Shown here: positions 34,981 to 43,816 of the stretch, one piece after another
Layout of the letters: each line of letters opens with the position of its first letter
How positions within the stretch are numbered: position 1 is the first letter of the stretch
Assembly (NCBI GenBank): GCA_937923405.1
Contig: CALDUY010000015.1
Coordinates: 38,756 to 102,755 of the forward strand
Direction of reading: 5' to 3'
Source of the DNA: an uncultured Gemmataceae bacterium
Lineage (GTDB): Bacteria; Planctomycetota; Planctomycetia; Gemmatales; Gemmataceae
Length of the DNA stretch: 64,000 nt
Translations under genes and position numbers: made by a program
Notes under the pieces: generated by a model
Told to the model about the DNA's origin: nothing
The model's database searches: none
The model's input: the letters and a program-made list of their open reading frames with translations, nothing else

Positions 34981-37900
34981 CTAGACAGAAGTTGACGAAT
35001 GAACTGCATCAAGCCGAGAGCGGGAGTGCGGCGCGTCAGGTTCTTGTGGAACGGTCAACAGCTTGCCCGAGGCGGCCCGAATTCGCTCGACCAAAACATA
35101 AAACACGGGCACCAGAATCAGCGTGACCATCGTCGAAAGCACAATACCGCCGATGATGGCCCGAGCCATCGGCGCGCGGGTCTCGGCTCCGGGGCCGATG
35201 CCGAGGGCGGCGGGAATAGCCCCTGCCATGGTCGCAATACTAGTCATCAGGATCGGACGCAGCCGCACCGGACAAGCTGTGAGAATCGCCTCCTCCAGTG
35301 GCTTGCCCTCGTCGCGGAGTTGGTTGGTATAGTCGACTAGAATGATCGAGTTCTTCTTCACCAGCCCCATGAGCAGCACCAAGCCAATCATGCTCATCAT
35401 GTTCAAGGTGTCACCCGTGAGCCACAGTGAGACGAACGCTCCGGTGACGGCGAAGGGCATGGCCAAAAGCACCGTAAAAGGATGGACAAAGGAGTTAAAC
35501 TGTACGCCTAGAATCATGTAAGCGATCAGTACGCCCATGATGAGGGCAAAGACCAGACTGTTGATCGTCTCTCGCATGGCGCGAGCGTTGCCCATCTCGA
35601 CGGCGGTGCCATCGTCGCCCATCACTTCCTGAATCATCTTCTCGACCTCGGCGATGGCCTCGCCTTGGGAGACGCCAGGCGCTGGGTTGGCGGTGACTTC
35701 AATCTTGCGTTGATGATTGTACCGATTAATGACCGGTAATGTCGGTAATAGTTGGATATCCTGCACCACATCCTCGACGTTGACCAACTGATTGTTGCCG
35801 GCTCGCAGTGTCATCACCTTGAGAGCATCGGGGGACGCGCGGAGCTGCTCCTGCAAGCGAACGCGGATGTCATAGCGTCGTCCCTTGTCGGTGAACTTGC
35901 CCACCCTGGCCCCACCGACGAGTAAGCTGATACTGTCGGCCAGATGAGCCACGGTCATGTTGACCTGGGCCAGCTTCTCGCGATCAGGAATGATGCGCAC
36001 CTCGGGCATGCCCGGACGATAGTCGGTGTCGATGTCTTCAAGCAACGGTTGATCGGGATTGCGTGGGTTGCGAGCAGCGCGCATTCGTTCGAGTAACTCG
36101 ATGCGATAGGTCGGTAATCGACTCCAGTCGGCTTGTAGCACGAAGTCGATCGGATCACCGCGCTGGGCCGTGAAGCCCTCAGTCGATTGATCGCGCACCA
36201 CAAAACGGATATCCTCGATCTCTCTTAGATCATTTCGGATCTCGACCATGAGCTGCTGCTGACTTTTCTTTCGCTGAGCATGGGGAACTAATTGCACGAA
36301 GATGTCGGCCTCGTTCATCAACTGGCCGGACTCGGTGGCGACGGTCGTGAGTAAACTGGCGATCTCGGGGCGTTCGACGAGTCGGCGTTCACACTCAGCT
36401 AACAGATCGGAAACCTGGTTGATGCTCGATCCAACTGGGCAGATGATGTGGACCAACAGTCGGCTTTGATCCTCGCTAGGCACTAATTCTCGACCCAGCA
36501 CGTCGAAATAGAGAAAAGCCCCCGCCAAGGCAATTAACAAAGCACTGACCAACAGCACCAGCCCCCAGCGACGCAGTGCCAGCTTCAGCGACCAGCCATA
36601 AGCGAGGGCCAGCTTGTCGAGAATCCAGTCGGTCGGCCAGAGCAGAAACGGTCCCAGAAGGAAGCGATCGACCAACCACCACAGCAGGTTGCCGAAGCGA
36701 ACCAGGCAGGCGACCAGGGCGAATTCGACGACACCTTCGATCAGCAGAAGCCACAGCCAGTTCCAGCCTGACACGCTCAGAGGATCGGGCCAGACAGGTA
36801 CCAAGCCGAACCACTCGTAACACCACGGGCCCAGATTGAGCAGGGGCCAAACGTAGGGTTGCAAGATCGGCCAGATCAGGGAGGCGAGCCGAACCGCTGT
36901 TCCGACCAGTAAGGTCAACCCACCCAGCACCCAGGCCAGAGCAAAGGGAAACAGCGTGGGCCGATGCGGCACCTTCTCACGGAGATTGAGGAAGTAGGCA
37001 CAGAGCATTGGTGTGAGCGTCAAGGCGCTGATCAGTGAGAGGAACACGGCCACACCGACCGTCATGCCGAACTGGAAGAAGAACTTGCCGATCGTGCCGC
37101 TCATGAAAGCCACGGGCAGAAAGATGGCCATGATGGACAGCGTGGCTGCAATAGCAGCAAAAGAGATCTCTTTTGCTCCAATTAAAGCAGCCTCCAGGCG
37201 TGACTTGCCCATCTCGCGATGTCGATAGATGTTCTCTAGCACCAGAATCGCATCGTCGACCACGACGCCGACCGACAGCGACAGTCCCAACAGGGTCATC
37301 AGATTGATGGTGAACGGTTGCATGCCGAACAGCTTGATGCCGTAGTTGAGGACAAAAAAGGTGCCAATCAGCGAGGTGGGGATCGACAGACAGATGTTGA
37401 TCGTCGTGCCGATCGACCCCAAGAAGAGGAAGCAGACCACCGACGTTAGCAACACACCTAGGATCAAGGTCAGTTTCAACTCTTCGACGTTCTCGCGGAC
37501 GAACAGAGAGGTATCCACCGGGACGTCGACGCGAATATCTTTGGGGAGCATCTTGCGTAGCGGTCCAGGATTCTGCTCCGTGCCCAGTTGCTTCTTGACA
37601 TTCTCGCACACGGAGACGAGGTTGCCACCGATTGCTTTGCGCACACCAACAGCGACGGCTGGCATGCGATTAAACCGAGCCAGGCTGCGTTGATCCTCCA
37701 AGCCGTCCTCGATGGTGGCCACGTCGCTGAGGTAAATCTGCTGCTTGTCTCGCTGGGCAATGAGCAACTTTTTGAAGTCCTCGATGGTGTAGGCCTCGCC
37801 CATGGTGCGGAGGTTGAACTCGACAAGGTTGCTCTTGATGTAACCGGCGGGCAGTTCGGCGTGCTGCGTCTCGATGGCGGCGCGGACGTCGTCCGCCGAG

Positions 37901-38490
37901 AGATTGAAACTCGACAGCTTGTCGCGATCGACCCAAACGCGGATGTTGCGTGCCTGCAAGCCGGCGAACTGAATCCCACCCACTTCGGGAATGGACGCGA
38001 GTTGTTGCTTGAACTGCCGTTCGGCGAAATCACTGATGATCCGGCGCGGCACGGGGCCAGAGAGGGTCAACCAGATGACCGGCAGATTGTTTGGATTGAC
38101 CTTGGAGATGACGGGCGGGTCGATGTCCAAGGGCAGACGACGCCGCGCCGCGCTGATGGCGTTCTGCACGTCCTGCATGGCCACGTCGATGTTGCGGTCG
38201 AGTTTGAAAAACACTGTCGTGATGCTGGTCCCCTCCAGCGCCTGCGACATGATATAGTCCACTCCCTCGACGCCAGCGACAGCATCCTCGACGATGTCGG
38301 TCACGTCGCCGTCCATGATGTCAGGGCTAGCCGCTTCGCGGGTGATGACGATCGACACGACGGGAAAATCAATCTCGGGAAACTGACTGACGCCCATGTC
38401 GCGGTAGCCGAGATAGCCGAAAACGATCATGGCCGCCGCGAGCATTACCGCGAAGACCGGATTGCGGATGGACAGATCGGATAAACTCAT
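34981..38490 (-). CDS. RND transporter with extra membrane segments (AcrB/MdtB-like)
   Basis: A 1169-residue resistance-nodulation-division proton antiporter. The N-terminal block reads IRNPVFAVMLAAAMIVFGYL; the fourth-helix proton-relay pair is GVVVDDAI (Asp412 and Asp413); later comes 'KKNSIILVDYTNQLRDEG' at the eleventh helix. It exports small molecules or lipids across the envelope. About 120 extra residues (510-625, 'FALAWVLGGLTLLVGTAV', 'WLWLLLIEGVVEFALVACLV' and others) lie between the usual helices 6 and 7 and look like three or four additional hydrophobic segments. AcrB relatives are about 1050 residues. Its start overlaps the SPFH-TIGR03000 gene by 4 bases. No adaptor or TolC gene follows. 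Confidence 0.9.
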   Translation of the reverse strand: MSLSDLSIRNPVFAVMLAAAMIVFGYLGYRDMGVSQFPEIDFPVVSIVITREAASPDIMDGDVTDIVEDAVAGVEGVDYIMSQALEGTSITTVFFKLDRNIDVAMQDVQNAISAARRRLPLDIDPPVISKVNPNNLPVIWLTLSGPVPRRIISDFAERQFKQQLASIPEVGGIQFAGLQARNIRVWVDRDKLSSFNLSADDVRAAIETQHAELPAGYIKSNLVEFNLRTMGEAYTIEDFKKLLIAQRDKQQIYLSDVATIEDGLEDQRSLARFNRMPAVAVGVRKAIGGNLVSVCENVKKQLGTEQNPGPLRKMLPKDIRVDVPVDTSLFVRENVEELKLTLILGVLLTSVVCFLFLGSIGTTINICLSIPTSLIGTFFVLNYGIKLFGMQPFTINLMTLLGLSLSVGVVVDDAILVLENIYRHREMGKSRLEAALIGAKEISFAAIAATLSIMAIFLPVAFMSGTIGKFFFQFGMTVGVAVFLSLISALTLTPMLCAYFLNLREKVPHRPTLFPFALAWVLGGLTLLVGTAVRLASLIWPILQPYVWPLLNLGPWCYEWFGLVPVWPDPLSVSGWNWLWLLLIEGVVEFALVACLVRFGNLLWWLVDRFLLGPFLLWPTDWILDKLALAYGWSLKLALRRWGLVLLVSALLIALAGAFLYFDVLGRELVPSEDQSRLLVHIICPVGSSINQVSDLLAECERRLVERPEIASLLTTVATESGQLMNEADIFVQLVPHAQRKKSQQQLMVEIRNDLREIEDIRFVVRDQSTEGFTAQRGDPIDFVLQADWSRLPTYRIELLERMRAARNPRNPDQPLLEDIDTDYRPGMPEVRIIPDREKLAQVNMTVAHLADSISLLVGGARVGKFTDKGRRYDIRVRLQEQLRASPDALKVMTLRAGNNQLVNVEDVVQDIQLLPTLPVINRYNHQRKIEVTANPAPGVSQGEAIAEVEKMIQEVMGDDGTAVEMGNARAMRETINSLVFALIMGVLIAYMILGVQFNSFVHPFTVLLAMPFAVTGAFVSLWLTGDTLNMMSMIGLVLLMGLVKKNSIILVDYTNQLRDEGKPLEEAILTACPVRLRPILMTSIATMAGAIPAALGIGPGAETRAPMARAIIGGIVLSTMVTLILVPVFYVLVERIRAASGKLLTVPQEPDAPHSRSRLDAVHSSTSV

Positions 38491-39539
38491 GGTTCGGGAC
38501 TCAACGCAGTCTGAAAAGAGCCTGGTTCGGTGGGATCGGGAATCGGTTGAGTAAAGTCGACGACATACGATCGCCCCGCGCGAATCTCGACGAGTCGCGA
38601 CTCACTGATCGGCAGACCAAGAGCGATATAATCGACCTTCATTGTGTAGTAATAGGGTTTATCGCGTTCGAGTCGGGGTGTCTCGAAGGTGCGGGAGTCA
38701 CTGGCGATCATGATCTCGTCATTGACGGTCAGCTGTCCGCCGCGCGGCAGAATGACGGAGATTTTCGCCGAAGCCAGGTCGGCCAGGTCGGTCACGCGCT
38801 GACGTCGGTAACGCGCGCGCGGCTTGCCCTGCGGAGCCTGTGCCGCAGTGGTGAAGACCAAAGCGACGCCCGTCCCGCCGCTCTCGTGCCAGAGACGAAC
38901 TCGCTCGGTGACGCGGGCGGATAGTTGCGACAGACGCACGGTTGGCCTCGTCGGAGCGATGGTACTTAGCCCAGCTGTTTCGACGTACAAGCCCCAACGA
39001 GTCAGAGCCTGCCGCGCTCGTTCCGTCAGTTCCTGATCGAGCAATTTGCGAGCCGACAAAGTCTCGCGGGTTTGCTCGCGGATCAACTCATGGACCAAAA
39101 GCGGCAACAGCGTCATCACGCCATGACGGATATTATCGATCGCGATTACCGCCGTAATGGCATCCTCGACCCGATAGACGATGGTCGTATCCACGTCGTA
39201 GACCAGACCATCGCAGGTAGTCACACGCTGACGGGGCAGATCCAACGTGACGGAGCGAACCGGTGTGTGTCGCACCGTTTGCACGAGGGGGATAAGGGGA
39301 TGAAAGCCGGGTTGCAGCACTTTTTTGGCTCGACCGAAGGTGAACAACACGGCTGCTGTGCCCGACTGAACCGTAGTGCCGAGCATGCGCACGAAGGCTA
39401 GCACCAACAGAACCACCGACGAGGGATGCTCACGAGCAAACTGAAGCAGGAATTGCCAGACGCTGCTGAGAATCGTTAACACGACCTCCAGCGCCCAGTC
39501 GAAAATCCGACTAACAAGATCCGCAAGCCGGTCGATCAT
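38487..39539 (-). CDS. SPFH/band-7 protein fused to a TIGR03000-like domain
   Basis: A 350-residue protein. Residues about 41-65 are hydrophobic and should anchor it in the membrane. From about 60 to 210 it follows the SPFH/prohibitin order: 'FGRAKKVLQPGFHPLIPLVQ', 'TCDGLVYDVDTTIVYRVED', 'RWGLYVETAGLSTI'. After a basic linker (about 235-252) comes a stretch at 255-330, 'LASAKISVILPRGGQLTVND', then 'TFETPRLERDKPYYYTMK' and 'VEIRAGRSYVVDFT'. That is the pattern of the planctomycete TIGR03000 domain, which I have not seen reported on an SPFH protein. It overlaps both neighbours by 4 bases, so one operon joins it to the pump and the second SPFH protein. Confidence 0.82.
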   Translation of the reverse strand: MIDRLADLVSRIFDWALEVVLTILSSVWQFLLQFAREHPSSVVLLVLAFVRMLGTTVQSGTAAVLFTFGRAKKVLQPGFHPLIPLVQTVRHTPVRSVTLDLPRQRVTTCDGLVYDVDTTIVYRVEDAITAVIAIDNIRHGVMTLLPLLVHELIREQTRETLSARKLLDQELTERARQALTRWGLYVETAGLSTIAPTRPTVRLSQLSARVTERVRLWHESGGTGVALVFTTAAQAPQGKPRARYRRQRVTDLADLASAKISVILPRGGQLTVNDEIMIASDSRTFETPRLERDKPYYYTMKVDYIALGLPISESRLVEIRAGRSYVVDFTQPIPDPTEPGSFQTALSPEP

Positions 39540-40273
39540 GTCGGCCTCGACGGATCAGCCACGGGCGTTTCGTCCTCTTCGTTGAGCATCTCTTCAAGCT
39601 CATCCACCTGGCGTTCAGGTCGGGTCGTGGCCGGCGTCGGCAGCTTGGGCAGTATTTCCGACTCGATGGGTCGGAGTGACACGACCGAGCCGGAGATGAG
39701 CGCGACCGCTGCCTCGGTGCTAAGGCCCGCTTCGCGAAGTTGCCGGAACAAAGCCAGCTTCTCTTCAGCAAGTTTGCGGAGCTGAGTAATCTCCAAAGTT
39801 TCTGGCGTCGGCGAGAAGGTCGAGAAACCAAACTCGTGGATCTTGATCCCCCACTGGTTTTCGATGACACTCAGCTCTTCCTTGACCTGGGCCACCATCG
39901 CCGGCAGGTCGCGGATCGATTGGCGATCCTGAGCCTTAACCACGCGCTGCACTGCCAGCACCATGCGGTTTTTCAGCCCCGTAACCAGGTTGTCGACTTC
40001 GATCATCGCCTTACGGAGATCGACAATCTGATAGACGACTCGCGCTCCGACGTTGTAGACCAGGTCATCTTGTAGCTGGATGGTCTGCGGCTCCAACTCG
40101 ATGGTTGTGTCCTTGGTCTCGCGAACAGTGTATTTCTGAATGATCGGCCATTTCCAGTGGATGCCTGGACCGACGACGGCCCCGGCGCGTCCGAGGGTGA
40201 ACTTGAGCGCATGCTGGCCGTCATAGACCAGAACGAACACTCCGGTGATAGTTTCAAGCAATTTGAGAAACAT
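39536..40273 (-). CDS. SPFH/band-7 protein
   Basis: A 245-residue SPFH-domain protein without the TIGR03000-like tail. It has GVFVLVYDGQHALKFTLGRA (11-30), 'VVGPGIHWKWPI' (33-44), 'QLQDDLVYNVGARVVYQIVD' (66-85), and 'WGIKIHEFGFSTFSPTPETL' (141-160), all in SPFH order. The start is near a short hydrophobic N-terminus. SPFH proteins assemble into ring- or cage-like membrane scaffolds that organise microdomains or regulate proteases. Its stop overlaps the start of the neighbouring SPFH-TIGR03000 gene by 4 bases, so the two may form a heteromeric pair. Upstream on the same strand, 76 bases away, is the second RND pump. Confidence 0.85.
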   Translation of the reverse strand: MFLKLLETITGVFVLVYDGQHALKFTLGRAGAVVGPGIHWKWPIIQKYTVRETKDTTIELEPQTIQLQDDLVYNVGARVVYQIVDLRKAMIEVDNLVTGLKNRMVLAVQRVVKAQDRQSIRDLPAMVAQVKEELSVIENQWGIKIHEFGFSTFSPTPETLEITQLRKLAEEKLALFRQLREAGLSTEAAVALISGSVVSLRPIESEILPKLPTPATTRPERQVDELEEMLNEEDETPVADPSRPT

Positions 40274-40348
40274 AAATTATCTCAATAATCTCTATTGTCG
40301 TGTTGTCGGCATGCTATCGTTGATTCTCTCTGAGACGATCTCCGGTTT

Positions 40349-43300
40349 TCAACTCGCGGAAGGAGAGTGGATGCGAAACACGGGTTCAAGCTCTGGTTGT
40401 GCTGTTGTATGGCTGGGCCTCATCTCTGACTCTGGCTCACCAACGTTTCGCGCGGTGGACGGAGATTGCCGCCGCGTTAACGTCCGCAGGTAGCTGCCGA
40501 AGCGATCGAACAGACTGTAGTAGATCGGCACGATGATGAGTGTCACCAGGGTGGAAAGAAACATGCCACCGATGATGCTGCGCGCCAGTGGAGCGCGGGT
40601 TTCCGCGCCGGCTCCTGCGCCGATGGCGAGCGGCACCGCGCCAGCGATGCAGGCCAACGAAGTCATCAAGATCGGTCGCAGCCGCACCGGACCGGCAGTC
40701 AAAATCGCCTCTTGCAACTCCACACCACGAGCACGCAGCTGGTTGGTGAAGTCGACTAGGATGATCGAGTTCTTCTTCACTAGCCCAGCTAGCAGTACCA
40801 TGCCGATCATGCTCATCAGGTTGAGCGTGTCGCCACAGATCCACAGCACGAACAGCGCACCGGTCACACCGAACGGCACGGCCAGCAACACGGTCAGCGG
40901 GTGGATGAAGGAATTGAACTGAATGCCCAGGATCATGTAGGCGATGACAAAGCCCAGGGCCAGAGCCGCCCACATACTGTTGAGCGTCTCGTTCATCGCT
41001 TGAGCGTTGCCCAGCGGCACGATGCGATAGCTGGGCGGCAAGTCCATCGCTAACCGCTCCTCCTCGGCGATCTCCAAACAGCGCTGAAAGGCATCGCCCT
41101 GCGAGACTCCCTCGGCCATGTTTGCTGTTAATTCCACCTTGCGAAGGTGGTTGTAGCGGTTGATCTGCGGCAGGGTCGAGACTATCTGGCAATCAGTCAG
41201 ATCGGTGAGCGGCACCAAGCGTTCGCCCTGCGCTTTGACATACATTTGGGCAAGTTGATCGGGCGTCTGTCGCTGTTGTTCGAGGAAGCGGAGACGGACA
41301 TCGTAGCGGCGGTCGCGATCGGTAAACCGGCCGTTGCGTACACCACCGAAGGCGACATTGACCGTCCAGGCTAGACGCTGCACCGGAATGCCCAGTTGCG
41401 ACGCCTTTTCCCGATCAGGAACGAGATGGATCTCGGGCATGCCGGGACGATAGTCGCTATTGACATCCGTCACCACACGCGAGTCGATCAGCCGTTCGCG
41501 GATGCGTTCGGATAGTTTCGTCACCGTATTCCAGTCCGGTCCCTGAACGGCGAAGTTGATCGGATAGCCGCGCGACGGCGTGAAGCCCTGCGTGGACAGA
41601 TCGAGAACGACCGCCCGCATGCCGACAATGCCGCTGAGGCGTTTGCGTGTCTCGGCGATGATCTCGGCCTGCGTCCAAGTACGTTCGCTAAGCGGCACCA
41701 GACGAATAAAGAGAATGCCCTCACTGATGAGCTGGCCGGGTCGAATGGAGACAGCAGCAAACATCGTGGCCAGGACCGGCTTCTCTGTCACCGGATCTTC
41801 CAGGCCGGCCATGACTGTCTCGCATTGCCGCAACATCTCGTCGATGTAATCAATGTTGCTACCCACCGGGCAGATGACGTTGACCACGAACCGGCTTTGA
41901 TCCTCGCTGGGCACCAACTCCCGTCCCACGGGCCTAAGCGTTAGCCGATCCAGCCCTGTGTACTCAGCAATCAGCGCTGGCAGCGGCACGTTCACGCCAA
42001 AGACAAACAGCAACGCACTGGCGGAGAGCAAAATGCTGGCTGGAACAACGTACCATTGATGCCGCAGCGCGTGCCGCAGCACGCCAGCGTACAGCTGGGT
42101 CAGCCAGTCCATTACCTTGTTGACCGGCCTCAAGATGAGTGGCTCAAGAAGGAGGCGATCGATCACCCACAGCAGACGCGACGGCCCGGTGAACAGCCAG
42201 CCGAACATTCCGCCATAGGCTTTCGGCATGGGTGGTTTGGCGTGTCGCACGCTGAGAAAGAACGAGCAGAGCATCGGTGTGATGGTCAGAGACACCACCA
42301 GCGAGAGCAGCACGGCCACGGTGCAACTCATGCCGAACTGGTAGAAGAAACGTCCGATCGCGCCCTTCATGAAGGCGACTGGGACGAAAATGGCGGCAAT
42401 CGATAACGTCGCCGCCGTCGCCGCGAAGCTGATCTCGCGTGCGCCGCGGACCGAGGCGGTATACCGATCCTCGCCCATTTCCATGCGGCGGTAGATGTTC
42501 TCCAGTACCAGAATGGCATCATCGACGACGATGCCGACCGACAGCGACAGGGCCAATAGCGTCATGAAATTGATGGTGAAACCAAACCACTTCATGGCCA
42601 GGAAGGTGCCGATCAGCGAGGTCGGAATGGAGATGCAGACGTTGAACGTGGTGCCGATCGAGCCGAGGAATATGAACGTCACGATAGCGGTGAGGATGAT
42701 TCCCTCCAAAAGAGCACGATTCACCTCTTGGATATCTTCTTTAATGAAGATGGAATAATCGGTGGAGATGCTGATCTCGACATCCGGCGGCAGACCTTTG
42801 CGAAGCATGGGCAGACGGCGTTTCACTTCGTCGCAGACCTGGACGACGTTAGCTCCGGTAGCGCGGAGGACGCCGACCCCGACGTTGGGGCGTTGATTGA
42901 ACCGCGCGAAGTTGCGTTTGTCGGCCAAGCCATCCTCGATGACCGCGACATCTCCTAAACGGATGATCTCGCTGCCGCGCTTAACGATGACGATGTTGGC
43001 GAACTCCTCGACCGTTTTGGCCTCGCCCATGACTCGAACGTTTAGTTCGCGATCCTTGCCCTGAATGTAGCCAGCGGGCTTTTCGACGTGTTCAGCTCGC
43101 AAAGCCCGCGAAACGTCCAGCGCATCGAGATTGAACGCCTGGAGTTTTTCGCCATCCAGCCAAATGCGCATATTTCGTGGCCGTAAGCCGCCGTAGAAGA
43201 CGCCGCCGCAGCCGGGGATCGTCTCGATCTGCTGCTTCAGCTGCGTATCGACGATGTCATTGAGTTCTTGCAGCGGTCGCGGCCCGTGGACCGACAGCCA

Positions 43301-43717
43301 AATCACCGGAAACTTGTTGAAATTCACCTTGGAGATGATCGGCGGGTCGATGTCGTTGGGCAGGCGGTTCATGGCGGCACTGACGGCGTTCTGCACGTCC
43401 TGCATGGCGGCATCGATGTTGCGGCTGAGGTGGAAGTAGACCGTGGTTACCGCCACCCCCGGACTCGACGTCGATTGAATGTAGTCGACGCCTTCGACCG
43501 ACGAGACGGCGTCCTCGATGATGTCGGTGACGTCGAAATCCATCGGTTCGGGATCGGCGGCGTCGCGATAAGTGGTGACCGACACCACGGGAAAATCGAT
43601 CTCGGGAAACTGGCTGATCCCCAGATCGCGATAGCCGAGGTAGCCGAACACGATCATCGCCACTGAGAGCATAACCGCGAAGACCGGATTCTTGATCGAC
43701 AGGTCGGAAAGAGTCAT
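40349..43717 (-). CDS. RND transporter (AcrB/MdtB-like)
   Basis: A 1122-residue RND pump. It has the N-terminal block IKNPVFAVMLSVAMIVFGYL, the fourth-helix pair GIVVDDAI (Asp399, Asp400) and the C-terminal helix block 'KKNSIILVDFTNQLRARG'. A linker at about 500-560 ('MFGWLFTGPSRLLWVIDRLL') is longer than in AcrB and mildly hydrophobic, though shorter than in its sister pump at 35 kb. Its closest relative in the window is that sister (shared PVFAVMLS, QFPEIDFPVVS and 'DIDPPIISKVN' stretches), so the two pumps probably arose by duplication. The adaptor gene lies 99 bases upstream on the same strand, with an 11-base inverted repeat between them. Confidence 0.92.
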   Translation of the reverse strand: MTLSDLSIKNPVFAVMLSVAMIVFGYLGYRDLGISQFPEIDFPVVSVTTYRDAADPEPMDFDVTDIIEDAVSSVEGVDYIQSTSSPGVAVTTVYFHLSRNIDAAMQDVQNAVSAAMNRLPNDIDPPIISKVNFNKFPVIWLSVHGPRPLQELNDIVDTQLKQQIETIPGCGGVFYGGLRPRNMRIWLDGEKLQAFNLDALDVSRALRAEHVEKPAGYIQGKDRELNVRVMGEAKTVEEFANIVIVKRGSEIIRLGDVAVIEDGLADKRNFARFNQRPNVGVGVLRATGANVVQVCDEVKRRLPMLRKGLPPDVEISISTDYSIFIKEDIQEVNRALLEGIILTAIVTFIFLGSIGTTFNVCISIPTSLIGTFLAMKWFGFTINFMTLLALSLSVGIVVDDAILVLENIYRRMEMGEDRYTASVRGAREISFAATAATLSIAAIFVPVAFMKGAIGRFFYQFGMSCTVAVLLSLVVSLTITPMLCSFFLSVRHAKPPMPKAYGGMFGWLFTGPSRLLWVIDRLLLEPLILRPVNKVMDWLTQLYAGVLRHALRHQWYVVPASILLSASALLFVFGVNVPLPALIAEYTGLDRLTLRPVGRELVPSEDQSRFVVNVICPVGSNIDYIDEMLRQCETVMAGLEDPVTEKPVLATMFAAVSIRPGQLISEGILFIRLVPLSERTWTQAEIIAETRKRLSGIVGMRAVVLDLSTQGFTPSRGYPINFAVQGPDWNTVTKLSERIRERLIDSRVVTDVNSDYRPGMPEIHLVPDREKASQLGIPVQRLAWTVNVAFGGVRNGRFTDRDRRYDVRLRFLEQQRQTPDQLAQMYVKAQGERLVPLTDLTDCQIVSTLPQINRYNHLRKVELTANMAEGVSQGDAFQRCLEIAEEERLAMDLPPSYRIVPLGNAQAMNETLNSMWAALALGFVIAYMILGIQFNSFIHPLTVLLAVPFGVTGALFVLWICGDTLNLMSMIGMVLLAGLVKKNSIILVDFTNQLRARGVELQEAILTAGPVRLRPILMTSLACIAGAVPLAIGAGAGAETRAPLARSIIGGMFLSTLVTLIIVPIYYSLFDRFGSYLRTLTRRQSPSTARNVGEPESEMRPSHTTAQPELEPVFRIHSPSAS

Positions 43718-43741
43718 AGGGAATTCAGATTACAGAACGCC

Positions 43742-43814
43742 GAATGCAGAATACAGAATGCAGCGATGAAATTGGCGGAAGGCAGCCAAGTTCCGAGGGT
43801 TTCATTCTGCATTC
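43742..43814. other. Inverted repeat between adaptor and pump genes
   Basis: GAATGCAGAAT at 43742-43752 is the exact reverse complement of ATTCTGCATTC at 43804-43814, so transcribed RNA could fold into a large stem-loop with an 11-base stem. A second partial copy, GAATGCAG, lies at 43756-43763. The same ATTCTGCATTC appears at 10883-10893 between nuoL and nuoM. It might be an attenuator or an mRNA-stability element setting the adaptor-to-pump ratio; this is inference. Confidence 0.5.
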
Positions 43815-43816
43815 CC

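Noticed and set aside
37588..38484. A 298-codon plus-strand frame opposite the RND pump
   Set aside because: It lies entirely antisense to a conserved RND N-terminus and has only Asp/His/Val-rich low-information sequence.
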